NCBI GenBank assembly: GCA_902805535.1
Contig: CADCTN010000034.1
Location: 1 to 45,040, forward strand
Length of the DNA stretch: 45,040 nt
From: an uncultured Blastococcus sp.
GTDB taxonomy: Bacteria; Actinomycetota; Actinomycetes; Mycobacteriales; Geodermatophilaceae
Reading direction: 5' to 3'
Positions 8,669 through 16,579 of the stretch are shown here, piece after piece. The notes below the pieces were generated by a model. The model was not told the origin of the DNA and did no database searches. It saw nothing but the letters and a program-made list of their open reading frames with translations. The position numbers and the translations under genes were made by a program. The stretch's first letter is position 1; the number at the start of each line of letters is the position of its first letter.

Positions 8669-9469
8669 ATGGCACCGACGCGACGCACCGCCACCGTGGA
8701 GTTCGTCCGGGGCTCCGTCCGCGGCACCCGCCGGCGAGCCCTGGCGACGCTGCCCAGCCTGTTCACCCTCGCCAACATGTTCTGCGGGTTCTTCGCCATC
8801 CTCGCCTCGATCAAGGGGCAGTACGACCTCGCCGCCGTCCTCATCGGGCTCTCGGTGATCTTCGACATCACCGACGGTGCCGTGGCGCGGCTGGTGGGCG
8901 CCGTGACGCCCTTCGGCCTCCAGTTCGACTCGCTGGCCGATCTGGTGTCCTTCGGCCTGGCGCCGGCGCTGCTGGCCTTCACGCTGTTCTCGCAGGGCCA
9001 GGACGAGTGGGACCCGCTGGGGTGGGTGATCTGCTTCGTCTGGGTGGCCTGCGCAGCGATCCGCCTCGCCCGGTTCAACACCACGATCGACCCGACCGCC
9101 GACAAGCGGTACTTCATCGGCCTGCCCAGCCCGGGAGCCGCCGGCGTCGTCCTGGCGTCGGTCTTCGCGTTCGGTGACCACATGCAGGGCCGTGACCGGC
9201 TGTGGGTGCTGCTCGTCGTCCTGGTGCCCGCCCTGCTGATGGTCACCAACATCCGCTTCCGGTCGTTCCGCTCGCTGGTGAGCCCCAGGAGCGGCCGCCC
9301 CTACGGGCTGGCCGCCGCCGCGGTGCTCCTCGTGGTGGGCATCGCCACCGCCCCCGTGGTCACCAGCATCGTGCTGGCCTACGGCTACCTGTTCGCCCCG
9401 GTGCTCGTGCCCGTCCTCGCCCCGCTGATCCGGTTGCTGCCCGACAAGTTCACGGAGGCCTTCTCATGA
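8669..9469 (+). CDS. pssA: CDP-diacylglycerol-serine O-phosphatidyltransferase
   Basis: An integral membrane enzyme that transfers serine onto CDP-diacylglycerol. 266 residues with about six to seven hydrophobic helices. The CDP-alcohol phosphatidyltransferase signature is intact: DITDGAVAR followed by GLQFDSLAD, giving the DGxxAR...G...D...D pattern near residues 69-93. A strong GAGGAGG ribosome site precedes ATG 8669, just after the psd stop, and its own stop overlaps the next start as ATGA, indicating tight coupling. Together with psd it supplies phosphatidylethanolamine. Confidence 0.95.
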   Translation: MAPTRRTATVEFVRGSVRGTRRRALATLPSLFTLANMFCGFFAILASIKGQYDLAAVLIGLSVIFDITDGAVARLVGAVTPFGLQFDSLADLVSFGLAPALLAFTLFSQGQDEWDPLGWVICFVWVACAAIRLARFNTTIDPTADKRYFIGLPSPGAAGVVLASVFAFGDHMQGRDRLWVLLVVLVPALLMVTNIRFRSFRSLVSPRSGRPYGLAAAAVLLVVGIATAPVVTSIVLAYGYLFAPVLVPVLAPLIRLLPDKFTEAFS

Positions 9470-9951
9470 CCGTGCGGCCCATCCGCCGAGACGACGTCCC
9501 CGCGGTCGTCGGCCTCGTCCGGGAGCTGGCCGAGTACGAGAAGGCGCTGCAGGAGGTCCGCCTCACCGAGGAGCAGCTCGCCGGCTGCCTCTTCGGCGAG
9601 ACCCCCGCGCTCTTCGGGCACGTCGCCGAGGACGAGGGCGCGGTGGTCGGCGCCGCCCTCTGGTTCCTGAACTTCTCCACCTGGCGCGGCACCCACGGCA
9701 TCTACCTGGAGGACCTGTTCGTCCAGCCGCAGCACCGCGGCAAGGGGCTCGGCAAGGAGCTGCTGGGCACCCTGGCCGCGGTCTGCGTCGAGCGCGGCTA
9801 CTCGCGGCTGGAGTGGTCGGTGCTGGACTGGAACGCCCCGTCGATCAGCTTCTACCGGGCCGCCGGCGCCGTCCCCATGGACGGGTGGACCGTCTTCCGC
9901 CTCACCGACGACGCCCTGACCGACTTCGCTGCCGACCGGAGGACCCCATGA
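9466..9951 (+). CDS. GNAT family N-acetyltransferase
   Basis: A 161-residue GNAT enzyme using acetyl-CoA. The family core is clear: YLEDLFVQPQHRGKGLGKELL holds the Q/RxxGxG/A acetyl-CoA loop near residues 80-97, followed by EWSVLDWNAPSISFYRAAGA. The EDLFV and DWN..A..FY pattern resembles diamine/spermidine acetyltransferases (SSAT type), but the substrate is a guess. It starts inside the pssA stop (ATGA) and its stop overlaps the next gene in the same way, so it is the third gene of the psd-pssA operon. Confidence 0.9.
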   Translation: MTVRPIRRDDVPAVVGLVRELAEYEKALQEVRLTEEQLAGCLFGETPALFGHVAEDEGAVVGAALWFLNFSTWRGTHGIYLEDLFVQPQHRGKGLGKELLGTLAAVCVERGYSRLEWSVLDWNAPSISFYRAAGAVPMDGWTVFRLTDDALTDFAADRRTP

Positions 9952-10730
9952 CCACCGAACGCACCCCCGCGCTGTGCTGGCTCACCGACATGGACGGCGT
10001 GCTGGTCCACGAGGAGAAGGCCCTGCCCGGCGCCGCGGAGTTCCTCGAGCGGCTGGTCGAGCGGCAGCGCCGCTTCCTCGTCCTCACCAACAACTCGATC
10101 TTCACCCCGCGCGACCTCGCCGCCCGGCTGGCCCGCACCGGCCTGCACGTGCCGGAGGAGTCGATCTGGACCTCCGCGCTGGCCACGGCGGACTTCCTCA
10201 CCACCCAGCTGCCCGGCGGGTCCGCCTACGTCATCGGTGAGGCCGGCCTGACGACGGCGCTGCACGAGGTCGGGTACGTGATGACCGACTCCGACCCCGA
10301 CTACGTCGTCCTCGGCGAGACCCGCACGTACTCGTTCGAGGCCATCACCCGGGCGATCCGGCTGATCGGGCGGGGCGCACGCTTCATCGCCACCAACCCC
10401 GACGTCACCGGGCCCTCGCCGGAAGGACCGCTGCCCGCCACGGGGTCGGTCGCGGCGATGATCACCCGCGCGACGGGTGCCGAGCCGTACTTCGTCGGCA
10501 AGCCCAACCCGATGATGTTCCGCAGCGCGATGAACCGGATCGAGGCGCACTCGGAGTCGACGATCATGGTCGGGGACCGCATGGACACCGACGTCGTGGC
10601 CGGCATCGAGGCCGGGCTGGAGACCGTGCTCGTGCTGTCGGGCTCCACCGCCGCCGCAGACGTCGCCCGCTTCCCGTTCCGCCCGAGCCGGATCCTCGAC
10701 TCCATCGCCGACGTCATCGACCTCATCTGA
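9948..10730 (+). CDS. HAD-IIA family sugar-phosphate phosphatase (NagD/AraL type)
   Basis: A 260-residue HAD hydrolase. Motif I is DMDGVL near residue 13 (nucleophile Asp), motif II is LTNNS near 46, and motifs III/IV are GKPNP near 184 and VGDRMDTDVVAGIEAG near 206. The cap position and NNS motif indicate the HAD-IIA (NagD) subfamily, which dephosphorylates small phospho-metabolites such as sugar phosphates or p-nitrophenyl phosphate in vitro. It is the last gene of the psd-pssA-GNAT-HAD operon, started by an ATGA overlap. It converges on the membrane protein gene with 10 bases between them. Confidence 0.9.
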   Translation: MTTERTPALCWLTDMDGVLVHEEKALPGAAEFLERLVERQRRFLVLTNNSIFTPRDLAARLARTGLHVPEESIWTSALATADFLTTQLPGGSAYVIGEAGLTTALHEVGYVMTDSDPDYVVLGETRTYSFEAITRAIRLIGRGARFIATNPDVTGPSPEGPLPATGSVAAMITRATGAEPYFVGKPNPMMFRSAMNRIEAHSESTIMVGDRMDTDVVAGIEAGLETVLVLSGSTAAADVARFPFRPSRILDSIADVIDLI

Positions 10731-10740
10731 GGACGCCTCC

Positions 10741-11235
10741 TCAGGGACGGTCCTGGTCCTCCAGGTACGCCAGCCGGGACCCGGGAGTGGCCAGCAGGTA
10801 CAGCTCCGTGGCCACCAGCAGCAGGATCGGCAGCCCGATCAGCGGGCGCTCCGCCTCGAACGCCGCGACGTAGCCGCACAGCCCGAGGAAGATCTGCGCC
10901 GCCACGACGGGGCCACGCGCCCAGGGCGCGGCCCGGGCCAGCCCGACCGCCGCCGCGCCCAGGCCGGCCGCGACGAGGGCGAGGATGACCACCTCGGCGA
11001 TGGCCCGGCCGAGGCTGTCCGGGGTGCTGGTGAGGGTGAGCCAGAGCCAGGCCGCGGCACCGACGGCGATGGCGGCCGCCTGGATGCCGACGACCGCGGC
11101 CGCCCACCGCAGCGCGGTCGGCACGTCGGCCCGGTCGCGCTCGGGTCGCGGGGCCGACGGCTCGGCGGCCGCACCGAACAACCGGTCCAGGCCGCGGCGC
11201 GGCGGCGGGGAGGCCGACCCGCTGGACTGCGTCAC
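10741..11235 (-). CDS. Integral membrane protein, Rv3217c-like
   Basis: 164 residues. A Pro/Arg-rich cytoplasmic N-terminus (about 1-45, with PPPRRGLDRLFG) is followed by four hydrophobic helices (about 45-70, 80-105, 110-130, 135-150) and a short charged tail. No catalytic motif is visible and the function is unknown. Its place, divergent from the lipid kinase and one gene before whiB1, matches Rv3217c of M. tuberculosis. I chose GTG 11235 because TAATCT ends 7 bases before it, a leaderless arrangement. The ORF-track extension to 12033 is antisense to the kinase. Confidence 0.75.
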   Translation of the reverse strand: MTQSSGSASPPPRRGLDRLFGAAAEPSAPRPERDRADVPTALRWAAAVVGIQAAAIAVGAAAWLWLTLTSTPDSLGRAIAEVVILALVAAGLGAAAVGLARAAPWARGPVVAAQIFLGLCGYVAAFEAERPLIGLPILLLVATELYLLATPGSRLAYLEDQDRP

Positions 11236-11242
11236 GCCCGCG

Positions 11243-11248
11243 AGATTA
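11243..11248 (-). promoter_or_regulatory. Leaderless -10 element for the Rv3217c-like gene
   Basis: TAATCT on the minus strand with a 7-base spacer to GTG 11235. It is one of the best -10 hexamers in the window. Confidence 0.65.
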
Positions 11249-11304
11249 CGCGGCGGCCGACCGGGTCCCGGGGCTTCCTCCCGGCCGATCCCGCGGGCGC
11301 TGGT

Positions 11305-11310
11305 TAGCCT
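11305..11310 (+). promoter_or_regulatory. Leaderless -10 element for the lipid kinase
   Basis: TAGCCT with a 7-base spacer to ATG 11318. It lies 57 bases from the opposing TAATCT element of the divergent gene. Confidence 0.62.
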
Positions 11311-11317
11311 GACCACC

Positions 11318-12340
11318 ATGCGTGCGCTCGTGGTGGTCAACCCCGCGGCGACCAGCACCAGCGCCAAGATGCGCGACGTCCTGGTCGGCGCCCTCGCCAG
11401 CGAGCTCAAGCTCGACGTCGTCGAGACCACCCACCGGGGCCACGGGCGCCAGCTGGGACGGGAGGCCGCCGCCGAGGGCATGGACCTCGTGGTGTCCGTC
11501 GGTGGCGACGGCACGGTCAACGAGGTGGTCAACGGACTGCTCACCGACGGCCCCGCGCCGCACCTGCCGATGCTGGCCGTCCTCCCGGGTGGGTCCACCA
11601 ACGTCTTCTCCCGCGCCCTGGGCCGCTCCCGCGACCCGGTCGAGGCGACGGCGGAGATCCTGTCCTCCGTGCGCGCCGGGCGGACCCGGCTGGTCTCCCT
11701 CGGCACCGTCAGCGCGACCGGCACGAGCACCGCACCCGTGCGAGGCACGGCACCCGGCACTGCCGAGGTGGCGGCCGCCGCTGACGCCGCAGCCCACGAC
11801 GGCTGGACCCACCCGCGATGGTTCGTGTTCGCCGCCGGGCTCGGGTTCGACGCCGAGGTCATCGCCCGCGTGGAGGCCCGCCGCGCGGCCGGCCGCCGGT
11901 CCACCGGCGCCCTGTACGTCAAGGAGGCCACCAACGCCTTCCTGCTGGGCCGCGAGCGCCGTCGTCCGGCCATGACGCTGCACCTGCCGGGCGAGCCGGA
12001 CCTCGAGGAGCTCTTCCTCTGCCTGGTGTCCAACGTCAGCCCGTGGACCTACCTGGGTGCCCGCCCGGTGAACCCGTCCCCGGAGGCCTCCTTCGACTCG
12101 GGCCTGGACGTCTTCGCGATGGGCCGCATGGGTCCGGTGCGGATGCTGCACACCCTGCGCCAGACGCTGGCCCGCCGGCCCGACGCCCGGGGCCGGGGCG
12201 TGCACCGCCGGCACGACCTCGAGGAGCTGTCGCTGACCGCCACCCGCCCGCAGGGCTGGCAGGTCGACGGCGACCACCTCGGGACGGCGACGGGCCTCCG
12301 GGTGCGGCACGTGCCGGCCGCGCTGCGCGTCGTCGCCTGA
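11318..12340 (+). CDS. Diacylglycerol kinase family lipid kinase (Rv3218-like)
   Basis: 340 residues of the DAGK_cat/NAD-kinase superfamily. The start VVVNPAATS, the nucleotide motif SVGGDGTVNEVVNGL near residue 66, and LPGGSTNVFSRALG near 92 are diagnostic. A later region (FVFAAGLGFDAEVI near 170) and the C-terminal QVDGDHLG are also typical. Such enzymes phosphorylate diacylglycerol or related lipids; the exact lipid is unknown. The ORF-track frame starts upstream at 10985, but ATG 11318 is supported by the leaderless promoter and by the family start. It precedes whiB1 as Rv3218 does. Confidence 0.9.
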   Translation: MRALVVVNPAATSTSAKMRDVLVGALASELKLDVVETTHRGHGRQLGREAAAEGMDLVVSVGGDGTVNEVVNGLLTDGPAPHLPMLAVLPGGSTNVFSRALGRSRDPVEATAEILSSVRAGRTRLVSLGTVSATGTSTAPVRGTAPGTAEVAAAADAAAHDGWTHPRWFVFAAGLGFDAEVIARVEARRAAGRRSTGALYVKEATNAFLLGRERRRPAMTLHLPGEPDLEELFLCLVSNVSPWTYLGARPVNPSPEASFDSGLDVFAMGRMGPVRMLHTLRQTLARRPDARGRGVHRRHDLEELSLTATRPQGWQVDGDHLGTATGLRVRHVPAALRVVA

Positions 12341-12634
12341 GCGGGCCCGTGACCGTCACGTTCGCGAACTCGCGCCGGGTCCTGCGGCGGGGCCGATCGA
12401 GTGGCGGGCCTAGCACGAGCGTGGTGAGGTTGCTCACGAGGGGTAGAACGACGACCTCGATCTGCTTGACAGGTGTCCATCTCGTGAAAACATCACCTGA
12501 GAACGCAACGCGCCGGTAACAAGGCGAGAAGTCGCTGACCCACAACGCTGGGCAACCGGTGCCGGCCCTGAACCTCGGTCCGAGGCCGGCGACTGAAGTA
12601 GCAACCCGTAGACGACACCGAGGAGTACACCGCC
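12341..12634 (+). promoter_or_regulatory. whiB1 upstream regulatory region
   Basis: A 294-base gene-free region. It holds GTGA-N6-TCAC at 12424-12437, which matches the core of the actinobacterial CRP/GlxR site, and a second, shorter-spaced GTGA-N5-TCAC at 12484-12496. A promoter candidate is TTGACA (12466-12471), N16, AAACAT (12488-12493), so the second palindrome overlaps the -10. The ribosome site GAGGAG lies about 10 bases before the ATG. M. tuberculosis whiB1 is known to be controlled by the cAMP receptor protein. The CRP reading here is an inference from core matches. Confidence 0.5.
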
Positions 12635-12886
12635 ATGGACTGGCGCCACCGCGCGCTCTGCCGGGACGAGGATCCGGAGCTGTTCTTCCCCATCGGGACG
12701 ACCGGCCCGGCAGTCGTGCAGATCGAGCAGGCCAAGGCCGTGTGCCGCCGCTGCCCCGTGGTGGAGTCGTGCCTGGACTGGGCCCTGCGCTCCGGCCAGG
12801 ACTCCGGCGTCTGGGGTGGGCTCTCCGAGGACGAGCGTCGCGCGCTGAAGCGCCGTCAGGCTCGGACTCGGGTGCACACCGCCTGA
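12635..12886 (+). CDS. whiB1: WhiB-family iron-sulfur transcriptional regulator, WhiB1-like
   Basis: An 83-residue [4Fe-4S] protein. The four cluster cysteines are at 9, 37, 40 and 46 (CRRC and later C), the same positions as in M. tuberculosis WhiB1. GVWGGLSEDERR is the family beta-turn, followed by the basic DNA-contacting tail KRRQARTR. WhiB1 is essential in mycobacteria, reacts with nitric oxide and binds the primary sigma factor. The neighbours (Rv3218-like kinase upstream, pdtaS downstream) support WhiB1 rather than another Wbl. It ends at a strong bidirectional terminator shared with pdtaS. Confidence 0.95.
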   Translation: MDWRHRALCRDEDPELFFPIGTTGPAVVQIEQAKAVCRRCPVVESCLDWALRSGQDSGVWGGLSEDERRALKRRQARTRVHTA

Positions 12887-12945
12887 TCCGGAGCACCACG
12901 GGCCCGGGGGTCACCCCGCGGCTCCGCACGACCACAGATCGCCTC

Positions 12946-12977
12946 GAAGCCGGTCCGGGACTCCCCGGACCGGCTTC
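12946..12977. terminator. Bidirectional terminator between whiB1 and pdtaS
   Basis: A perfect 14-bp stem, GAAGCCGGTCCGGG (12946-12959) pairing with 12964-12977, with a 4-base ACTC loop. It lies between two convergent genes and can serve both. Confidence 0.8.
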
Positions 12978-13009
12978 GGCGCGTTCGGCAGGGGTCTCCC
13001 CGGCCCGCG

Positions 13010-14503
13010 CTACCGGCGCGGCAGGCCCGCGCCGGGGAGGGTGAGCACGGCCTCGGTCCCCCGCCGTCCGTCGGTGTCCGGGGCGCACGGGCTGCTCATC
13101 GACAGCGTTCCGCCGAGCTCGCTGGTGACCAGCGTCCGGACGATCTGCAGCCCGAGCCCGTTGCTGCCGGCGGGATCGAAGCCGTCCGGGAGCCCCTGAC
13201 CGTTGTCCCGGACGCGGACGACGAGGTCGTCGCCGTCCCGCTCGGCGACCAGCTCGATGCTGCCCGGCCCCTCCGGGAAGGCGTGCTCGGCCGCGTTGTG
13301 CAGCAGCTCGGTCACCGCCAGCACGAGCGGTGTGGCCGCCGCCGCGGGCAGCTCCCCGAACGAGCCGGTGCGTCTGGTCCGGGCCGCCGGGCCGACGGAG
13401 GTCAGGTCGCCCAGCATCGGCAGCACCTGGTCGAGGACGTCGTCCACGTCGACGACGTCCTCGCGGCTGCCGGCCAGCGTCTCGTGCACGACGGCGATCG
13501 ACGCCACCCGGCGCACCGACTCCTCGAGGGCGGCACGCGCGGCCGGCTCGGTCATGCGGCGCGCCTGCAGGCGCAGCAGCGCAGCGACCGTCTGCAGGTT
13601 GTTCTTCACCCGGTGATGGATCTCCCGGATGGTGGCGTCCTTGGTGAGCAGGGCGCGGTCCCGGCGCCGGACGTCGGTGACGTCGCGGACGAGGACCAGG
13701 GCGCCGGCCTCGCCCCCCGGCGCCTGCAGCGGCAGGGCGCGCACGAGCATCGTCGCCGTCGTACCCTCGACGTCCATCGGGTCGGGGAATCGCCCCGCCA
13801 CGGCGGCGGCGATCCCCGCCGCCGCCGCTTCACCGGCTACGCGGTCGGCCGCGGCGCACCGCGTCAGCTCGGCGAGGTCCGCGCCGACGACGTCACCGGC
13901 CACCCCGATGCGGCGGTAGGCCGACAGCGCGTTGGGGCTGGCGTAGGCGGCCCGGCCCGCGCCGTCCAGCCGGACGAGCCCGTCGCCCACCCGGGGGCTC
14001 ATCTCGGCGTCCTGCAGCTTCTGCGGCGGGAAGGTCCCCGCCGAGACCATGAGGCAGAGGTCGGCGGCGATGTCGAGGTAGGTCAGCTCCAGCGTGGACG
14101 GCGAGCGGGTCGCGGCGAGGTTGGTGTCCTTGGCCAGGACCGCCACCGTCACGCCGTCGTGCCGGACGGGGATGACCTCCCGCCGGTGCGGCGCGGCACC
14201 GGCCCGGTCGGCCTCCCCCTCGGTCACCGGGTGCCCCTCGCGGTGGGCCGTCCGGAACGGCTCGGCGACCTCGCCGGAGACCTCGGCCCCCACCAGGTCC
14301 TCGGGACGGCTGGTGGGCGCGGTCAGCGGGCGCACCTGGGCCACGCACCACCATGTTCCACCCGCCAGCGGCACCCACAGCGTCAGATCGGCGAAGGCCA
14401 GGTCGGCCAGCAGCTGCCAGTCGGCGACCAGGCGCCGCGCGTGGTCGACCTGCGCGGGGCTGGAGGCGGAGCCGCGGGTGAGGCGTTCGGAGAGGCTGCT
14501 CAT
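13010..14503 (-). CDS. pdtaS: Two-component sensor histidine kinase, PdtaS type
   Basis: A 497-residue soluble histidine kinase. The N-terminal GAF-like domain (about 15-150) starts VDHARRLVADWQLLADLAFADL, as in PdtaS; a PAS-like domain (about 175-275) follows. The HisKA_2 phosphoacceptor is EIHHRVKNNLQ near 303, and the HATPase has LLHNAAEHAF, RVRDNGQGLP and NGLGLQIV near 400-470. PdtaS normally phosphorylates the ANTAR antiterminator PdtaR, which is not in this window. The position after whiB1 matches Rv3220c. A TAGGCT element lies 9 bases before ATG 14503, so the transcript is leaderless or nearly so. Confidence 0.93.
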   Translation of the reverse strand: MSSLSERLTRGSASSPAQVDHARRLVADWQLLADLAFADLTLWVPLAGGTWWCVAQVRPLTAPTSRPEDLVGAEVSGEVAEPFRTAHREGHPVTEGEADRAGAAPHRREVIPVRHDGVTVAVLAKDTNLAATRSPSTLELTYLDIAADLCLMVSAGTFPPQKLQDAEMSPRVGDGLVRLDGAGRAAYASPNALSAYRRIGVAGDVVGADLAELTRCAAADRVAGEAAAAGIAAAVAGRFPDPMDVEGTTATMLVRALPLQAPGGEAGALVLVRDVTDVRRRDRALLTKDATIREIHHRVKNNLQTVAALLRLQARRMTEPAARAALEESVRRVASIAVVHETLAGSREDVVDVDDVLDQVLPMLGDLTSVGPAARTRRTGSFGELPAAAATPLVLAVTELLHNAAEHAFPEGPGSIELVAERDGDDLVVRVRDNGQGLPDGFDPAGSNGLGLQIVRTLVTSELGGTLSMSSPCAPDTDGRRGTEAVLTLPGAGLPRR

Positions 14504-14512
14504 GGTGTCCCG

Positions 14513-14518
14513 AGCCTA
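14513..14518 (-). promoter_or_regulatory. -10 element for pdtaS
   Basis: TAGGCT on the minus strand with a 9-base spacer to ATG 14503. It faces the leaderless GNAT promoter 36 bases away. Confidence 0.55.
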
Positions 14519-14554
14519 GAGACGGGCCGGCGCACCGCTGCGGGAGTGCGCGCA

Positions 14555-14560
14555 TAGGCT
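14555..14560 (+). promoter_or_regulatory. Leaderless -10 element for the GNAT gene
   Basis: TAGGCT with a 6-base spacer to GTG 14567. No ribosome site is present. Confidence 0.58.
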
Positions 14561-14566
14561 GCCGCC

Positions 14567-15070
14567 GTGGCCCAGCACGCCCCTCCCCTGTCCGTCCGGC
14601 CGGCCGGTCCCGAGGACCACGCCGGGATCGCCGAGCTGACGGTCCGGGTGTACGTCGACGGGGGGCTCGCCTCCAGCGACTACACCACGCAGCTGGCCGA
14701 CGTCGCCGGCCGGGCCGACCGCGCGGAGCTCCTGGTGGTGAGCGACGAGGACGACCGGATCGTCGGCAGCGTGGCGCTGGTCCTCGCCGGCGACTTCGGC
14801 GAGATCACGACGTCGGACGACGAGGCGGCTTTCCGGATGCTCGTCGTGGACCCCGCCGCCCGGGGCAGGGGCATCGGCGAGCTGCTCGTCACCACCTGCC
14901 TGGACCGCGCCCGCGCCGCCGGCAAGCGCCGGATGGTGCTCTCGACCGATCCGCGCATGACCACCGCGCACCGGCTCTACCACCGGCTGGGGTTCACCCG
15001 GCTGCCCGAGCGGGACTGGTCCCCGGTGCCCGGGGTGGACCTGCTCGCCTACTCCTGCGAGCTCGGCTGA
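14567..15070 (+). CDS. GNAT family N-acetyltransferase
   Basis: A 167-residue acetyltransferase. The acetyl-CoA core is MLVVDPAARGRGIGELLVTTCLDRARAAG (about 94-120), followed by THRLYHRLGF-type TAHRLYHRLGFTRLPERDW. The N-terminal part begins SVRPAGPEDHAGIAELT. The substrate is unknown; the C-terminal RDW(S)P resembles antibiotic and amine acetyltransferase families but does not specify one. It sits divergently from pdtaS and converges on the biotinyl-protein gene with 9 bases between stops. Confidence 0.88.
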   Translation: MAQHAPPLSVRPAGPEDHAGIAELTVRVYVDGGLASSDYTTQLADVAGRADRAELLVVSDEDDRIVGSVALVLAGDFGEITTSDDEAAFRMLVVDPAARGRGIGELLVTTCLDRARAAGKRRMVLSTDPRMTTAHRLYHRLGFTRLPERDWSPVPGVDLLAYSCELG

Positions 15071-15079
15071 AGGACCCCG

Positions 15080-15304
15080 TCAGCCGTCGGTGACGGTGGC
15101 GATCAGGTCGCCCTCCTGGAGGACCTCACCCTCGACGACGTGCATCTCCTGCACGACGCCGGCGTGCTCGGAGAGCACCGGGATCTCCATCTTCATGGAC
15201 TCGAGGATCACCAGCGTGTCCCCCGCAGCGACCGGCGCACCGGGCTGCACGAGGACCTTCCACACGCTGGAGACCATCTCCGCGTGGATCTCCTCGACCG
15301 CCAC
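15080..15304 (-). CDS. Stand-alone biotin/lipoyl attachment-domain protein, TB7.3-like
   Basis: A 74-residue single biotinyl domain. The attachment motif ESMKMEIP puts the biotinylated Lys at residue 38, and the second half repeats the fold (VVQEMHVVEGEVLQEGDLIATV). It closely resembles the 71-residue mycobacterial TB7.3 (Rv3221c), which has the same neighbours. Start: GTG 15304, with GAGGAGG ending 4 bases upstream; the ORF-track ATG at 15349 has no site. It follows the degenerate biotin carboxylase gene on the same strand by 54 bases, probably as one operon. What carboxylase, if any, uses it is unknown. Confidence 0.93.
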   Translation of the reverse strand: MAVEEIHAEMVSSVWKVLVQPGAPVAAGDTLVILESMKMEIPVLSEHAGVVQEMHVVEGEVLQEGDLIATVTDG

Positions 15305-15358
15305 CGTGCCTCCTCTGTAGCTGCGCACCTTCCGGGCGCAGCCATCCAAGCACGCCGG

Positions 15359-16408
15359 TCAGCCGGTGGGGACGCCGCTGCCGATCGCCAGTCGCTCCAG
15401 CACCGCGGAGGTGTCCGCCCCGTCGTGGGGCACCCCGACGTCGGGGAGCGCCGACAGCACCCCCGACACCGCGGCGGCAGCGGTCCGGGTGTCGGGGCCG
15501 GCCGCGCTCACCGAGCCCAGCAGCGCGTCGTACCAGCCGTCCAGGCGGTCCCCAGGGTCGAAGCCGCTCACGGCCACCAGGTCGACGTCCGCGGCGGGGC
15601 CCGGCTGCGGTCCCGACGGCAGCCGGCCGGTGATCCGGCCCGGGGTGCCCGCCGACAGCGTCGCGCGCAGCTGGGCGGCGACGGCCGCCCGGGGGGTCCG
15701 GCCGGCCGGCTGCGAGCCGCTCGTGGTGGCCGTGCTCGACAGCGCGAGCTCGACGGCGTCCACGCCGTGCGCCCGCTCGAGCACGGCGATGTCCAGCGAG
15801 AACCCGGCGGCCACCTCCGCCAGCCCCCCGTCGGGCGAGATGCCGACGGTCACCAGCCCGCGCCAGCCCACCTCGGCCAGGCGCCGGGCGGCCGGGGGCA
15901 GGTCCAGGGCGCCGGTGGCCGCCCAGCCCTCCGGCGTCCAGGACACCCGGGCGATGCCGGCCGCCCGGTCCCGCGCGACGGGGGTGACGAACCGCAGCCC
16001 CTCGGGGGTGACCCAGGCGAGGAATCCGCTCTCGCTGGCCGGCTCCACCCCGTCGCCGCCCAGGCGCTCCAGCACCTCCGCGTCCGGTCCCACCCAGAGC
16101 AGGCCCGCGTCGGCCACCGCGGCGGCCAGCCGGGCGTTTCCGGCCAGTGCCGGCGTCACCGGGAGGACGGCGCGCACGCCGCTGCGCCGGGCGGCCTCCA
16201 CGATGCGGTGCACGGCCAGGTAGGACTCGCTCGCCGGGGCCGGCCCCAGGAGCACGGCGTCATCGGCCAGCCGCACGTGCCGGGCCGAGCGCTCGGCCTC
16301 CGAGTACACGGCGACGGCCTTCACCCCGAGCCGGGTGCACGCCGACACCACCGCGGACGCCGCCGGTCCACGGCCGGCCACGAGCACGCTCTCGATCTCC
16401 AGTGCCAC
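15359..16408 (-). CDS. Degenerate biotin-carboxylase-like protein lacking the ATP-grasp active site
   Basis: About 349 residues. The first 110 are a clear biotin-carboxylase N-terminal domain: VLVAGRGPAASAVVSACTRL, VAVYSEAERSARHVRLAD, GPAPASESYL, and a GLLWVGPDAEVLERL end. The GYGFLAEN-type segment has become VTPALAGN. The ATP-grasp region is largely replaced: no MGDK-type start, no GGGGRGM phosphate loop, no ExNxR. Echoes of the carboxylase remain in GFSLDIAVLERAHGVDAVELAL and in a C-terminal LLGSVSAAGPDTRTAAAA. The frame is intact and the residues look constrained, so it seems a decayed but expressed relative rather than a pseudogene. Start GTG 16408 (16411 is also possible) follows AGGGGGG. 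It is upstream of the biotinyl protein. Confidence 0.72.
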   Translation of the reverse strand: MALEIESVLVAGRGPAASAVVSACTRLGVKAVAVYSEAERSARHVRLADDAVLLGPAPASESYLAVHRIVEAARRSGVRAVLPVTPALAGNARLAAAVADAGLLWVGPDAEVLERLGGDGVEPASESGFLAWVTPEGLRFVTPVARDRAAGIARVSWTPEGWAATGALDLPPAARRLAEVGWRGLVTVGISPDGGLAEVAAGFSLDIAVLERAHGVDAVELALSSTATTSGSQPAGRTPRAAVAAQLRATLSAGTPGRITGRLPSGPQPGPAADVDLVAVSGFDPGDRLDGWYDALLGSVSAAGPDTRTAAAAVSGVLSALPDVGVPHDGADTSAVLERLAIGSGVPTG

Positions 16409-16479
16409 CACTGCCCCCCTGACCAATCCCCCGCCCCGGCACGCGGCCGGAGCGCCCCGTGAGAGGCTTGCAGCGTCAG

Positions 16480-16509
16480 CTTGGCGGTTCCGGCGGCGCT
16501 GCGCACGAT
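16480..16509 (+). promoter_or_regulatory. Candidate promoter of the bL37 gene
   Basis: TTGGCG (16481-16486), 17 bases, then CACGAT (16504-16509), in the 171-base gap between the carboxylase-like gene and bL37. The match is weak; the leader would be about 65 bases. Confidence 0.3.
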
Positions 16510-16579
16510 ACGTGCAGTCCCGTTCCGGCCCGCGAGAACGAGGGTCCGCAGGCCCATCGGCAGCGAGAGGAGGGCAGCG

